From: a virus
Reading direction: 5' to 3' (one strand)
IMG/VR virus record: IMGVR_UViG_3300042695_000114
Coordinates: 1 to 25,893 of that record
DNA length: 25,893 nucleotides
Part shown: in pieces, positions 18,073 to 25,637 of the stretch
How the letters are laid out: each line of letters starts with the position of its first letter
Position numbering within the stretch: the stretch's first letter is position 1
Made by a program: the position numbers and the translations under genes
The notes under the pieces: model-generated
What the model saw: the letters and a program-made list of their open reading frames with translations, nothing else
Told to the model about the DNA's origin: nothing
Database searches by the model: none

Positions 18073-19616
18073 TGGCAAGCATTGAAGACATCAGAGAAGC
18101 TGCTGAACAGGATCTTCTGACCTTTATTAGGCTTGTTGCACCGCAGAGAGTTCTTGGCTCAGTCCATGAAGAACTCTGCCGTTGGTGGAACAGGGAAGAT
18201 GCTAAGTCTCATCAGCTTACCCTGCTGCCCAGAGATCATGGTAAGTCTGCCATGATTGCTTATCGGGTTGCTTGGAAGTTGACCAGAGACCCTACCCTGA
18301 GAATCCTGTACATCTCTGCAACTTCTAATCTGGCCCAGAAGCAGCTTTCGTTTATTAAGTCTATTTTTACTTCGGATATCCATAGGAGATATTGGCCTGA
18401 CCATATCCATGATGACGAAGGCAAGAGAGAAAAGTGGACAATGAGTGAAATCTCACTGGATCACCCCAGAAGAAAAGAGGAACACATCCGTGATCCTTCA
18501 GTCTTTACTGGTGGTCTGACCACTTCACTGACAGGATTGCACTGTGATATTGCTGTACTCGATGATGTCGTCGTCTATGAGAATGCGTATACTCAGGAAG
18601 GTAGGGACAAAGTTAAGTCTCAGTATTCTCTTCTGTCTTCTATTGAGGGCGCTAACGCCAGAGAATGGGTGGTGGGTACACGGTACCATCCCAAGGACTT
18701 GTACTCAGAACTCCTCAGTATGGAGGAGGATATCTATAACAAGGATGGTGAGATAATCGGGTCTGAGCCTATCTATGAAACCTTCGAGAGGGCTGTAGAG
18801 GACGTAGGGGATGGAACTGGTGAGTTTCTGTGGCCGAAGCAGGTAAGACACGATGGTAAGTCCTTTGGGTTTGACATTCAGATCCTTGCTAAGAAGAGAG
18901 CGCAGTACTTGGACAAGACCCAGTTCAGGGCGCAGTATTATAATGATCCGAATGACCCGGATAACAGACCCATTGACTATGATAAGTTCCAGTATTTTGA
19001 AAAAGAATACTTGACAAATACGGCAGGTTCGTGGTATTATAGAGAACGAAAGCTTAATGTCTTTGCTGCTGTAGACTTTGCTTACAGTCTTAGACGTAAA
19101 GCAGACTATACCGCGATTGTAGTTATAGGTGTTGATTACGAAAATAATGTTTATGTTCTTGACATTGACCGATTCAGAACGGACAAGATTTCAGAATACT
19201 TCAGACACATTCTTGATCTGCTTAATAAATGGGATTTCAAGAAGCTTAGGGCTGAAGTAACGGCTGCACAGGCCGCGATTGTGCAAGAGTTAAAGGACAG
19301 TTATATCAAGCCTCATGGCCTGATGCTCAAGATCGAAGAGCATAGACCGACAAGGCATGATGGTTCAAAGGAAGAGCGAATGTCTGCTGTCCTAGAACCA
19401 AGGTACGATAACCTTTCCATCTACCATTACAAGGGTGGTAACTGTCAGCTTCTTGAGGAAGAGCTTGTAACGAATAATCCTCCTCATGATGACATCAAGG
19501 ATGCTCTTGCCTCTGCTATCGGTATTGCTGTTAAACCGTCAAGCAATGCTGCTGGTAGAAGATTTAATACCGAGAACATTATTTTTTCTTCTAGATTCGG
19601 AGGCATTGCTCACTAA
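18072..19616 (+). CDS. Terminase large subunit (T7 gp19-like)
   Basis: 514 aa DNA packaging motor. The ATPase domain has an atypical Walker A, PRDHGKS (53-59), a GTR motif (202-204) and Walker B DIAVLDD (159-165). The RNase H-like nuclease domain shows AAVDFAYS (D335), a strand at YVLDIDRFR (361-369) and a late HDDIKDALA (472-480). This matches the T7 gp19 group of podovirus terminases, which package and cut concatemeric DNA. Coupled to the small subunit (TAATG) and to the portal gene. A possible weak promoter inside it is described separately as rejected. Confidence 0.95.
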   Translation: MASIEDIREAAEQDLLTFIRLVAPQRVLGSVHEELCRWWNREDAKSHQLTLLPRDHGKSAMIAYRVAWKLTRDPTLRILYISATSNLAQKQLSFIKSIFTSDIHRRYWPDHIHDDEGKREKWTMSEISLDHPRRKEEHIRDPSVFTGGLTTSLTGLHCDIAVLDDVVVYENAYTQEGRDKVKSQYSLLSSIEGANAREWVVGTRYHPKDLYSELLSMEEDIYNKDGEIIGSEPIYETFERAVEDVGDGTGEFLWPKQVRHDGKSFGFDIQILAKKRAQYLDKTQFRAQYYNDPNDPDNRPIDYDKFQYFEKEYLTNTAGSWYYRERKLNVFAAVDFAYSLRRKADYTAIVVIGVDYENNVYVLDIDRFRTDKISEYFRHILDLLNKWDFKKLRAEVTAAQAAIVQELKDSYIKPHGLMLKIEEHRPTRHDGSKEERMSAVLEPRYDNLSIYHYKGGNCQLLEEELVTNNPPHDDIKDALASAIGIAVKPSSNAAGRRFNTENIIFSSRFGGIAH

Positions 19617-21370
19617 TGGCTGGTACTACAATTGACATGTCGCTGATTATCAGCCCGGACAATATCGCTACGGAAATCTCCGATAGATGGCGTCTCTGGA
19701 ATCAGCAAAGAGTTGGTAAGCTTGAGGAGTGGAAGGAACTTCGTAACTACCTCTTCGCTACCGATACCAGATCCACAAGCAACAGTGATCTTCCTTGGAA
19801 GAACTCTACGACTGTCCCTAAGCTGACACAGATCAGAGATAACCTCCATGCCAATTACATGGCTGCTCTGTTTCCACAGAACAAGTGGATGAGATGGACT
19901 GGTCAGGACAAGGATTCTAATACCAAGGTCAAGAGAGATGTTATCCAAGCTTATATGGAGAACAAGGTACAGCTTTCTGACTTTGAGATTACGATGTCTA
20001 AGCTTGTCCTTGATTATATTGACTATGGTAATTGCTTTGCCACGGTAGATTACGAGACTAATTATACAGAACTTGAAGATGGCGAGTTTATCGCCGGGTA
20101 TATCGGCCCGAAGATTGTCAGAATCTCTCCCTACGATATTGTCTTTAACCCCGTTGCTGCTGACTTTAAGAAGACTCCGAAGATCATCAGATCTCTTGTT
20201 ACCTTTGGTGAGGCTAAGAAGATGATTGAGGATGATCCGAACAAGGAGTTCATGTCCAAGGTCTTTGATAGAATGATCGGGACCAGAAGTGCTATTCAGG
20301 GTTACTCTGACTCGGATCTTCATAAGAACGATGGCTTTGTTGTAGATGGCTTCGGGTCTATCAGAGAATACTATGAATCTGATTATGTTGAGATCCTGAC
20401 ATTTTATGGGGATATCTATGACAAGGCAACGAATACTCTGCTCAAGAACAGAATCATTAAAGTTGTTGATAGATCTTACATCCTTAACGATATTCCTAAT
20501 CCTAGTTGGCTTGGTACTTCCCCTATCTTCCATGTAGGTTGGAGAGAAAGACCTGATAACCTGTACGCTATGGGGCCTCTGGATAATCTTGTTGGTATGC
20601 AGTACCGTATTGATCACCTTGAAAACCTTCGTGCTGACGTATTCGATCAGGTAGCGTTTCCTGTCATCAAGATCAAGGGTGATGTTGAGGACTTTGACTT
20701 CCAGCCCGGTTCCAGAATCTACTGTGGTGATGAAGGTGATGTAACCTACCTCCAGTCTGATGCTGCTGGTACAGCCCTTACCGCTGACAACCAGATTGCT
20801 GTCCTTGAGAACAGGATGGAACAGCTTGCTGGTGCGCCCAGAGAAGCTATGGGTATTAGAACACCCGGTGAAAAGACAGCATTTGAGGTAAGTTCTCTCC
20901 AGAATGCTGCATCCAGAATCTTCCAGAACAAGACCCAGCACTTTGAAAAGATCTTCGTTGAGCCTATCCTGAACTCAATGCTTGAGGCTGCAAGAAGGAA
21001 CATGGATGCTACGGATATCATCCGGGTCTTTGATGATGAACTTGGTATCTCTATCTTCCAAACGATTACAAAGGAAGATATTACAGCAAAGGGTAAGATT
21101 ATCCCAATGGGTGCCAGACACTTTGCTGAGAGAGCGCAGAGACTTCAGAACCTCCAGCAGCTTTGGCAGATTAAGTCTGCTGATCCTACGGTTGCTGCAC
21201 ATATGAGTGGTAAAGAGTTTGCCCGTATCCTCTCTGAGGAGCTTGGTGAGAAGAACCTGTTCTCTGAGAACATTGCTGTCTATGAAAACTATGAGACACA
21301 GAAGACAGCACAGGAAGTCCAGCTTATGGCTGAAGAAGAGAACATGATTGCTGCTGAACAGGGAATCTAA
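19616..21370 (+). CDS. Portal protein (T7 gp8-like head-tail connector)
   Basis: 584 aa; TAATG overlap with large terminase. An N-terminal ISDRWRLWNQQRVGKLEEWKELRNYLFATDTRST motif, then LPWKNSTTVPKLTQIRDNLHANYMAALFP, are characteristic of podovirus portals. DYIDYGNCFATVDY, a GPKIVRISPYDIVFNP strand, and MGPLDNLVGMQYRIDHLENLRADVFDQVAFP (wing-stem) follow. The stem region APREAMGIRTPGEKTAFEV and a helical C-terminal barrel end in an acidic tail. Forms the dodecameric DNA gate at one vertex and binds terminase and scaffold. Confidence 0.93.
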   Translation: MAGTTIDMSLIISPDNIATEISDRWRLWNQQRVGKLEEWKELRNYLFATDTRSTSNSDLPWKNSTTVPKLTQIRDNLHANYMAALFPQNKWMRWTGQDKDSNTKVKRDVIQAYMENKVQLSDFEITMSKLVLDYIDYGNCFATVDYETNYTELEDGEFIAGYIGPKIVRISPYDIVFNPVAADFKKTPKIIRSLVTFGEAKKMIEDDPNKEFMSKVFDRMIGTRSAIQGYSDSDLHKNDGFVVDGFGSIREYYESDYVEILTFYGDIYDKATNTLLKNRIIKVVDRSYILNDIPNPSWLGTSPIFHVGWRERPDNLYAMGPLDNLVGMQYRIDHLENLRADVFDQVAFPVIKIKGDVEDFDFQPGSRIYCGDEGDVTYLQSDAAGTALTADNQIAVLENRMEQLAGAPREAMGIRTPGEKTAFEVSSLQNAASRIFQNKTQHFEKIFVEPILNSMLEAARRNMDATDIIRVFDDELGISIFQTITKEDITAKGKIIPMGARHFAERAQRLQNLQQLWQIKSADPTVAAHMSGKEFARILSEELGEKNLFSENIAVYENYETQKTAQEVQLMAEEENMIAAEQGI

Positions 21371-21372
21371 AA

Positions 21373-21603
21373 TTGAAAACAATTTGGTTTATGGATCTTC
21401 CGAAGGACCAACAGGAAGGTTTCAAGAAACAGATTAGTTCTTCCAAGGATGTCTTGGAGAAACTTGAGAAGATAATCAAGGATAAGATCAAGGAAGTTGT
21501 TCTTACCGAAGATTATGAGAATCCTAGCTGGGCTTATAAGCAAGCAGATAGGAACGGTTATAACAGGGCTTTGACAGAAGTCCTTAACATTTTAAAGTTC
21601 TAG
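21373..21603 (+). CDS. Conserved small protein between portal and scaffold (TTG start)
   Basis: 76 aa from a TTG at 21373, preferred over an ATG at 21391 because AGGGA sits 8 nt before the TTG while nothing suitable precedes the ATG. KTIWFMDLPKDQQEGFKKQIS, then VLEKLEKIIKDKIKEV and DYENPSWAYKQADRNGYNRALTEVLNIL. The ENPSWAYKQADRNGYNRAL block recurs in small proteins found after portal genes in related podoviruses, from memory. Possibly a head assembly or packaging factor; the function is unknown. Confidence 0.75.
   Translation: MKTIWFMDLPKDQQEGFKKQISSSKDVLEKLEKIIKDKIKEVVLTEDYENPSWAYKQADRNGYNRALTEVLNILKF
21571..21598 (+). promoter_or_regulatory. Possible sigma70 promoter for scaffold and capsid genes
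   Basis: TTGACA (21571-21576), 16-nt spacer, TAAAGT (21593-21598; 4 of 6). It lies inside the last codons of the preceding gene, just 20 nt before the scaffold start, using the same 16-nt spacing as other promoters here. It could boost capsid gene expression, but the -10 is weak. Confidence 0.35.
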
Positions 21604-21617
21604 ACCAAGGAGAACGT

Positions 21618-22367
21618 ATGACAGATATTTTTAATGCCGCGACCACGGCTGAGACGGCAACTGCGGATCAGGTGACTCAGACAAACGATTCATTTGTGGC
21701 ACAGTTGGTAGGAGAAGGCAAGAAGTTTAAGGATGTGGAATCCCTTGCAAAGGGGAAACTTGAGGCAGATAGACACATTGGTGAAATCACCAAAACTCTG
21801 GATGAACTCCGGGCAGAGCTTGCAAAGCAGGACTATGCCAAGACACTCCTTGAACAGATGAGCAAGGGTTCTGATGCTGGTGCAGAACAGCCGACTCTGA
21901 ATACTACCAGTCCCTCTAATACTGAGAATACCACTCAGAGCGCGAGTGACATCGAATCCCTTGTAGAAAGAGTTATCACTGAGAAGGAAAAGAATCGGAC
22001 TCTTAACCAGAACCTTGGAGTTGTCTCTGAGGAAATGGAGAAGAAGTTTGGAGACAAGGCTGGTCAAGTTCTTAAGACGAAGAGTCAGGAACTTGGAATG
22101 TCCTTGGATAGGCTAAAAGAAATTGCTGCTGAGTCTCCTACCGCATTTTTCCAGTTGATTGGTGTATCTGCACAGAAGCCTTCAATGGCCGCAGCACCCC
22201 AGTCTTCAGTTCGTAGTGAGGGCTTTAATCCTAATTCTGCTGACAGAGATTTTGATTATTATCAGAAGCTTCGTAAGGAGAACAGGAGTCTCTATTATTC
22301 CCCGAAGATTCAGAATATGCTTATTCAGGATCGTCAACGTCTGGGGGATAGGTTCTACAAATCTTAA
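21618..22367 (+). CDS. Scaffolding protein (T7 gp9-like)
   Basis: 249 aa, AAGGAGAAC ribosome site. Helical and charged, with FVAQLVGEGKKFKDVESLAKGKLEADRHIGEI, a typical podovirus scaffold opening, then ELRAELAKQDYAKTLLEQM. A low-complexity Ser/Thr/Asn stretch (about 90-115) separates this from ESLVERVITEKEKNRTLNQN and a C-terminal helical segment (DFDYYQKLRKENRSLYYSP). Scaffold proteins direct procapsid assembly through the C-terminus and leave before DNA entry. Lies directly before the capsid gene, as in T7. Confidence 0.87.
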   Translation: MTDIFNAATTAETATADQVTQTNDSFVAQLVGEGKKFKDVESLAKGKLEADRHIGEITKTLDELRAELAKQDYAKTLLEQMSKGSDAGAEQPTLNTTSPSNTENTTQSASDIESLVERVITEKEKNRTLNQNLGVVSEEMEKKFGDKAGQVLKTKSQELGMSLDRLKEIAAESPTAFFQLIGVSAQKPSMAAAPQSSVRSEGFNPNSADRDFDYYQKLRKENRSLYYSPKIQNMLIQDRQRLGDRFYKS

Positions 22368-22387
22368 CATTATAAAGGAGAACAGTT

Positions 22388-23329
22388 ATGTCGGGTATGA
22401 CAACTGCTAATACTACACTCCTTACTCGCGCAGAGGTTTGGTCGCGTGAGCTTAAGGAAATTCTGCGTGATGAGCTTATGGCTCAGACCTACGTTCGTTG
22501 GCTTCAGGAGTTCCCTGATGGCGATACGTTCAAGATCCCGTCTATCGGTCAGGCGTATGTCGATGACTACGCTGAAGATGAGGCGGTTAAGTACCGTCCT
22601 CTGGATACGGGTCAGTTCACCTTCCAGATCACTGAGTACCTGTCTTCGGGTACCTATGTGACAAAGAAGGCTGAGCAGGATATGTTCTACATGAACGAGC
22701 TTGTTTCGCGCTTTGTGCCGGAGCAGGAGCGTGCGATTATGGAGCATGTCGAGGAGGCTATCCTTGGTCTTCAGTCGCAGCAGACAGCGGCTAACACGAA
22801 CACGATCAACGGCGGTAAGCATCGCTACGTTGCTACGGGTTCCTCGAATGTTATCAACGTGGCTGACTTTGCCCGTGCTAACCTTTCGCTGAACCTTGCC
22901 AATGTCTCGGCTAACAACCGTGTCGCTATCGTGGACCCGTCTGTGGCCTACACGATTGAGACGGCTACTCAGCTTGTTGGTATTAACAACAACCCGATGT
23001 TTGAGGGTATTGTTTCGACGGGTATTGCTACGGGTATGCGCTTCGTCCGTAATGTCTACGGCTTCGATGTCTATACTTCGCAGCGTCTGGCTACGATCTC
23101 TGCCGAAACACTGGAGACGATTAACTGCGCTGGCTTCAAGGCCAACCTGTTCTTCTCTGCTGATGCTTCGGTGACGCCGTTCATTGGCGCTTGGAGACAG
23201 ATGCCGGAAGTTGATACAGAGTATAACAAGGACTTCCAGCGTACAGAGTTTGTGACTACCGCCAGATATGGTGTCAAGCTCTATCGTCCTGAGAACCTCG
23301 TTACTGTTCTGTCGAACCCGTCTGTGTAA
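22388..23329 (+). CDS. Major capsid protein (HK97 fold)
   Basis: 313 aa, AAAGGAGAAC before the ATG. Hallmarks: LTRAEVWSRELKEILRDELMAQTYVRWL (N-arm and spine helix start), FPDGDTFKIPSIG, then ITEYLSSGTYVTKKAEQDMFY. A RFVPEQERAIMEHVEEAI spine helix and the A-domain strand NNRVAIVDPSVAY follow, with YGVKLYRPENLVTVL at the end. Gene order confirms the identity. Codon use has a higher G+C third position than neighbours, typical of the most abundant virion protein. No frameshift extension site is evident. Confidence 0.93.
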   Translation: MSGMTTANTTLLTRAEVWSRELKEILRDELMAQTYVRWLQEFPDGDTFKIPSIGQAYVDDYAEDEAVKYRPLDTGQFTFQITEYLSSGTYVTKKAEQDMFYMNELVSRFVPEQERAIMEHVEEAILGLQSQQTAANTNTINGGKHRYVATGSSNVINVADFARANLSLNLANVSANNRVAIVDPSVAYTIETATQLVGINNNPMFEGIVSTGIATGMRFVRNVYGFDVYTSQRLATISAETLETINCAGFKANLFFSADASVTPFIGAWRQMPEVDTEYNKDFQRTEFVTTARYGVKLYRPENLVTVLSNPSV

Positions 23330-23343
23330 TAGGAGGATAGAAT

Positions 23344-23823
23344 ATGAGTGTTGATTGGACAAATTCGGATGGTCTAGAGATCCGTTTCACTGGCCCGGAA
23401 GCTAACCAGAGTGGTGCTGGTGTTTCCACGCTGGGTGCCGTAAAGAACCTTATTGTGGACTTTACCTTCTCAGAAGCTATTACGGCTGCTGCTTGGTCCC
23501 ATGAGGCTTTTATCCCGGCTGGCTCGTACATTAAGGCAGCTACGCTGGTTGTTACGGAAGCGGCTACCTCTGGTGGTACAGCTACCCTGACGATTGGTCT
23601 GGCTAAAAAGGATGGTACGGTAATTGATGCTGATGGCATTGATGCTACTATTGCTCTGGCTGACCTTGCCGCTGCTAAGGTGGTGAAGTGTGATGGTGCG
23701 CTGTCTGGTGGTGTAACCTCTGTTGGTGCAGATAATGCCTATGTGTACACGACTCCGACTACTTCTTCTAATGCCTTTACGGCTGGTAAGGGTAGACTTG
23801 TGATTGAGTACATCGAAGTCTAA
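23344..23823 (+). CDS. Putative capsid decoration or head fibre protein
   Basis: 159 aa, strong AGGAGG ribosome site. All-beta, Ala/Gly/Thr-rich: VKNLIVDFTFSEAIT, FIPAGSYIKAATLVVTEAATSGGTATLTIGLAKKDGTVIDADG, then GKGRLVIEYIEV. The 'GTATLTIGL.KKDGT.ID.DG' block is common in small virion proteins placed right after the capsid gene in podoviruses. It closes this transcription unit, as a terminator follows 8 nt after the stop. Decoration role inferred from position and fold. Confidence 0.72.
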   Translation: MSVDWTNSDGLEIRFTGPEANQSGAGVSTLGAVKNLIVDFTFSEAITAAAWSHEAFIPAGSYIKAATLVVTEAATSGGTATLTIGLAKKDGTVIDADGIDATIALADLAAAKVVKCDGALSGGVTSVGADNAYVYTTPTTSSNAFTAGKGRLVIEYIEV

Positions 23824-23831
23824 CGAACTTA

Positions 23832-23853
23832 GGGGAGATCTTCGGGTCTCCCC
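23832..23853 (+). terminator. UUCG-tetraloop hairpin terminator after capsid block
   Basis: A 9-nt arm GGGGAGATC (23832-23840), loop TTCG (23841-23844) and arm GGTCTCCCC (23845-23853) form a 9-bp stem (one G-U pair) closed by a C-G pair on a UUCG loop, an unusually stable hairpin. It lies just after the 159-aa gene's stop and just before the promoter at 23861. The T-run is weak (AATACTCTT), so it may be leaky and also protect mRNA 3' ends. Confidence 0.75.
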
Positions 23854-23860
23854 AATACTC

Positions 23861-23888
23861 TTGACAATTTTGAAAATAATAGTATAAT
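23861..23888 (+). promoter_or_regulatory. Consensus sigma70 promoter for the tail genes
   Basis: TTGACA (23861-23866), 16-nt spacer, TATAAT (23883-23888), both perfect. It lies in the gap after the capsid terminator. A dyad ACCATTACTGGT (23889-23900) covers the expected start site near 23895, followed by the GGGGT/ACCCC hairpin at 23906. The leader to the GTG at 23939 is about 45 nt. It mirrors the leftward promoter at 5900-5927. Confidence 0.88.
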
Positions 23889-23905
23889 ACCATTACTGGT
23901 CAGGC

Positions 23906-23919
23906 GGGGTGTAAACCCC
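23906..23919 (+). promoter_or_regulatory. Leader hairpin or operator GGGGTGTAAACCCC
   Basis: A 5-bp stem GGGGT/ACCCC with a GTAA loop (a GNRA tetraloop) at about +12 of the tail-gene transcript. It matches the minus-strand element at 5868-5881 at 13 of 14 positions, including the GGC just before it, and is 17 nt from its -10 box versus 18 nt there. Likely shared regulation or 5' mRNA stabilisation. Confidence 0.6.
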
Positions 23920-23938
23920 ATACATAGGGATAAAATCA

Positions 23939-24574
23939 GTGGCAAATGTGCAACACAGTAACCTAACAGATCCTAACCTTCATGAGCCTAAGGGTATCTC
24001 TACGGCTACTGCTGATCAGGTGTATCTCTCTAATGGTAGTGCCTCTGGTAACTGGAGAGATGTAAACAGACTACCGGGTACTGGCTGGGGTCAGTACTCT
24101 AACAGTGTGTATACAGCTACGACTTACCTTAATATTACTGATGCAGGTGTTGTCCTTCCCTTTGATACAAATGTTAATGTTACCCAGCTTCCGATTACTC
24201 TGACTGGCAGTACAAGTCCTTTGATGGATCTGACTACGGAAAGACTTCTTTTTGTCTCTGCTAACGATATGCACTCGATTACCATTGGGTTCTTTATTGC
24301 TACTGAAACAGGATCTGCTGCGTATGTAGATCTCTCTTTGTATACTTCTACTGATGGTTCAACATACGCTACTCTTGTTGGTGAAAGTACATACCCTATC
24401 CTGAAGTCTACTGGTGGTACTGTTAACCAGTATGTTAATGCTTCTTCCTTGTTCCCTGTCTCATCTAATATGGCTACATACGGGGCTAAGATCCAGCTTA
24501 AGACAGCAACAGGTGATGCTATCAATATCAAAGATATTAATCTGATTACAACCAGAGTTCATAAGGCTAGATAA
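23939..24574 (+). CDS. Virion protein with MANVQHSNLTDPNLHEPKG start
   Basis: 211 aa from a GTG start, supported by AGGGAT about 7 nt upstream. The opening MANVQHSNLTDPNLHEPKG followed by STATADQVYLSNGSASGNW is a widely shared N-terminal segment of phage structural proteins. The remainder is a beta sandwich-like domain (LPITLTGSTSPLMDLTTERLLFVSANDMHSITIGF, YVDLSLYTSTDGSTYATLVGEST). Likely a head fibre or tail-associated protein, as it lies between capsid and tail tube genes. First gene after the strong promoter. Confidence 0.72.
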   Translation: MANVQHSNLTDPNLHEPKGISTATADQVYLSNGSASGNWRDVNRLPGTGWGQYSNSVYTATTYLNITDAGVVLPFDTNVNVTQLPITLTGSTSPLMDLTTERLLFVSANDMHSITIGFFIATETGSAAYVDLSLYTSTDGSTYATLVGESTYPILKSTGGTVNQYVNASSLFPVSSNMATYGAKIQLKTATGDAINIKDINLITTRVHKAR

Positions 24575-24577
24575 AGC

Positions 24578-25330
24578 ATGGCTACAATTAAGATGACATT
24601 GCTGGAGATCGTTCAGGACGTAATGAACGATATGGACTCTGATGAAGTTAACGGTATCGCAGATACTGTAGAAGCTACCCAGATTGCCAACATCTGTAGG
24701 AGTGTGTATTATGATGTAATTACAACGATAGATCTTCCTGAACATTCTGAGTTGGTTACTGTAACCGGGTTGTCTAATTCCCTCTACCCTAACTGGATGG
24801 ATGCCAATTCTGTTACAGAGATTAAGGAGTTGAGGTACAATGTATCTGACACCCCCGGGGAACTTGAGTACAAAACAATCGATTATATTCCACCGGATGA
24901 ATTTGTTCAGAGAATTTCTACAAGGGATACCACTGCGACCGAAGTAATTGTAGTAAATGATCCCGTATCCGGTATTGGTCTTCCGATTGTAAATAATAAG
25001 ATGCCTGACTATTTCACATCATTCGATGACAGGTATTTTTGCTTTGATAGTTATGACTCCTCTATCGATAATACACTCCAGACAAGCAAGACTCTCTGCC
25101 TTGGTATCAAGATTCCTACCTTTACCATGACAGATAGCGCAGTACCGGATATGGATGATACGATCTTTCCTTACTACCTCGCAGAGGTAAAGACTCGGGC
25201 TCTGTCTCTCCTTAAGGGAGGGGCAGACCCATCTGTTACAGAGTTTGCCAGAAAGCACAGGTACTTCCAGAAGAACAATCGTTGGAAGACCGGAGAACAA
25301 AGGATACTTAACAACTATGGCCGTAGATGA
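24578..25330 (+). CDS. Tail tubular protein A (T7 gp11-like adaptor)
   Basis: 250 aa. MTLLEIVQDVMNDMDSDEVNGIADTVEATQIANICRSVYYDVI is the helical N-terminus typical of gp11-type adaptor proteins that bind the portal. A strand segment TEIKELRYNVSDTP and a final FPYYLAEVKTRALSLLKGGADPSVTEFARKHRYFQKNNRWKTGE match family features. The KHRYF...NNRW end is characteristic of the marine podovirus version. Forms the ring linking portal and tail nozzle. Starts 4 nt after the previous stop. Confidence 0.88.
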   Translation: MATIKMTLLEIVQDVMNDMDSDEVNGIADTVEATQIANICRSVYYDVITTIDLPEHSELVTVTGLSNSLYPNWMDANSVTEIKELRYNVSDTPGELEYKTIDYIPPDEFVQRISTRDTTATEVIVVNDPVSGIGLPIVNNKMPDYFTSFDDRYFCFDSYDSSIDNTLQTSKTLCLGIKIPTFTMTDSAVPDMDDTIFPYYLAEVKTRALSLLKGGADPSVTEFARKHRYFQKNNRWKTGEQRILNNYGRR

Positions 25331-25637
25331 TCTACTCATTGTAGAAGAGAACCCTGAGGGTACTATCATGACAGTATCCTCAGAGAAGAGAAAGTCTAAG
25401 TACACGATTTATAAGCCTGAAGATGGCTTTAGCATGTTCAAGATTAAGTCTGAGTCTGGTAATGTACCTGAGCAATTGTCCGGGTATTATACAAGCCGGA
25501 AGTCTGCCCTGAAGGATCTGACCTACTGGCTTGATCATGTACCTGAGAGTAAGAATGTTAAGTGGGATAGGATGTTTGGTGAGGAGAAAGCTCCTCCACT
25601 AAAGACAAAGGAAAAGAAGATTGCCCCAACAGTATAG
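25317..25637 (+). CDS. Small structural-region protein, unknown function
   Basis: 106 aa from MAVDDLLIVEENPEGT (ATG at 25317), overlapping the gp11-like gene's end by 14 nt; the longer frame from 25245 lies deep within that gene. TVSSEKRKSKYTIYKPEDGFSMFKIKSESGNVPEQLSGYYTSRKSALKDLTYWL looks like a small alpha/beta domain with a lysine-rich tail. A 'G.Y.S...A...L..WL' pattern recurs in T7-like small proteins between gp11 and gp12 genes. The function is not known. Confidence 0.72.
   Translation: MAVDDLLIVEENPEGTIMTVSSEKRKSKYTIYKPEDGFSMFKIKSESGNVPEQLSGYYTSRKSALKDLTYWLDHVPESKNVKWDRMFGEEKAPPLKTKEKKIAPTV

Noticed and set aside
19011-19040. TTGACA-N18-TATTAT inside the large terminase gene
   Set aside because: An extended -10 is possible, but the spacing is 18, it sits inside a conserved nuclease-domain coding region, and it lies about 570 nt before the next gene. 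Probably chance.
19613-20941. 442-codon open frame on the minus strand opposite the portal gene
   Set aside because: It lies entirely within a clear portal gene, lacks a ribosome site and has shadow-like composition rich in Leu, Ile, Ser and Arg. The length reflects strong codon bias on the coding strand.
22370-23362. 330-codon open frame opposite the capsid gene
   Set aside because: Complete overlap with the capsid gene, no ribosome site and unnatural composition; a product of GC-biased third positions in the capsid codons.
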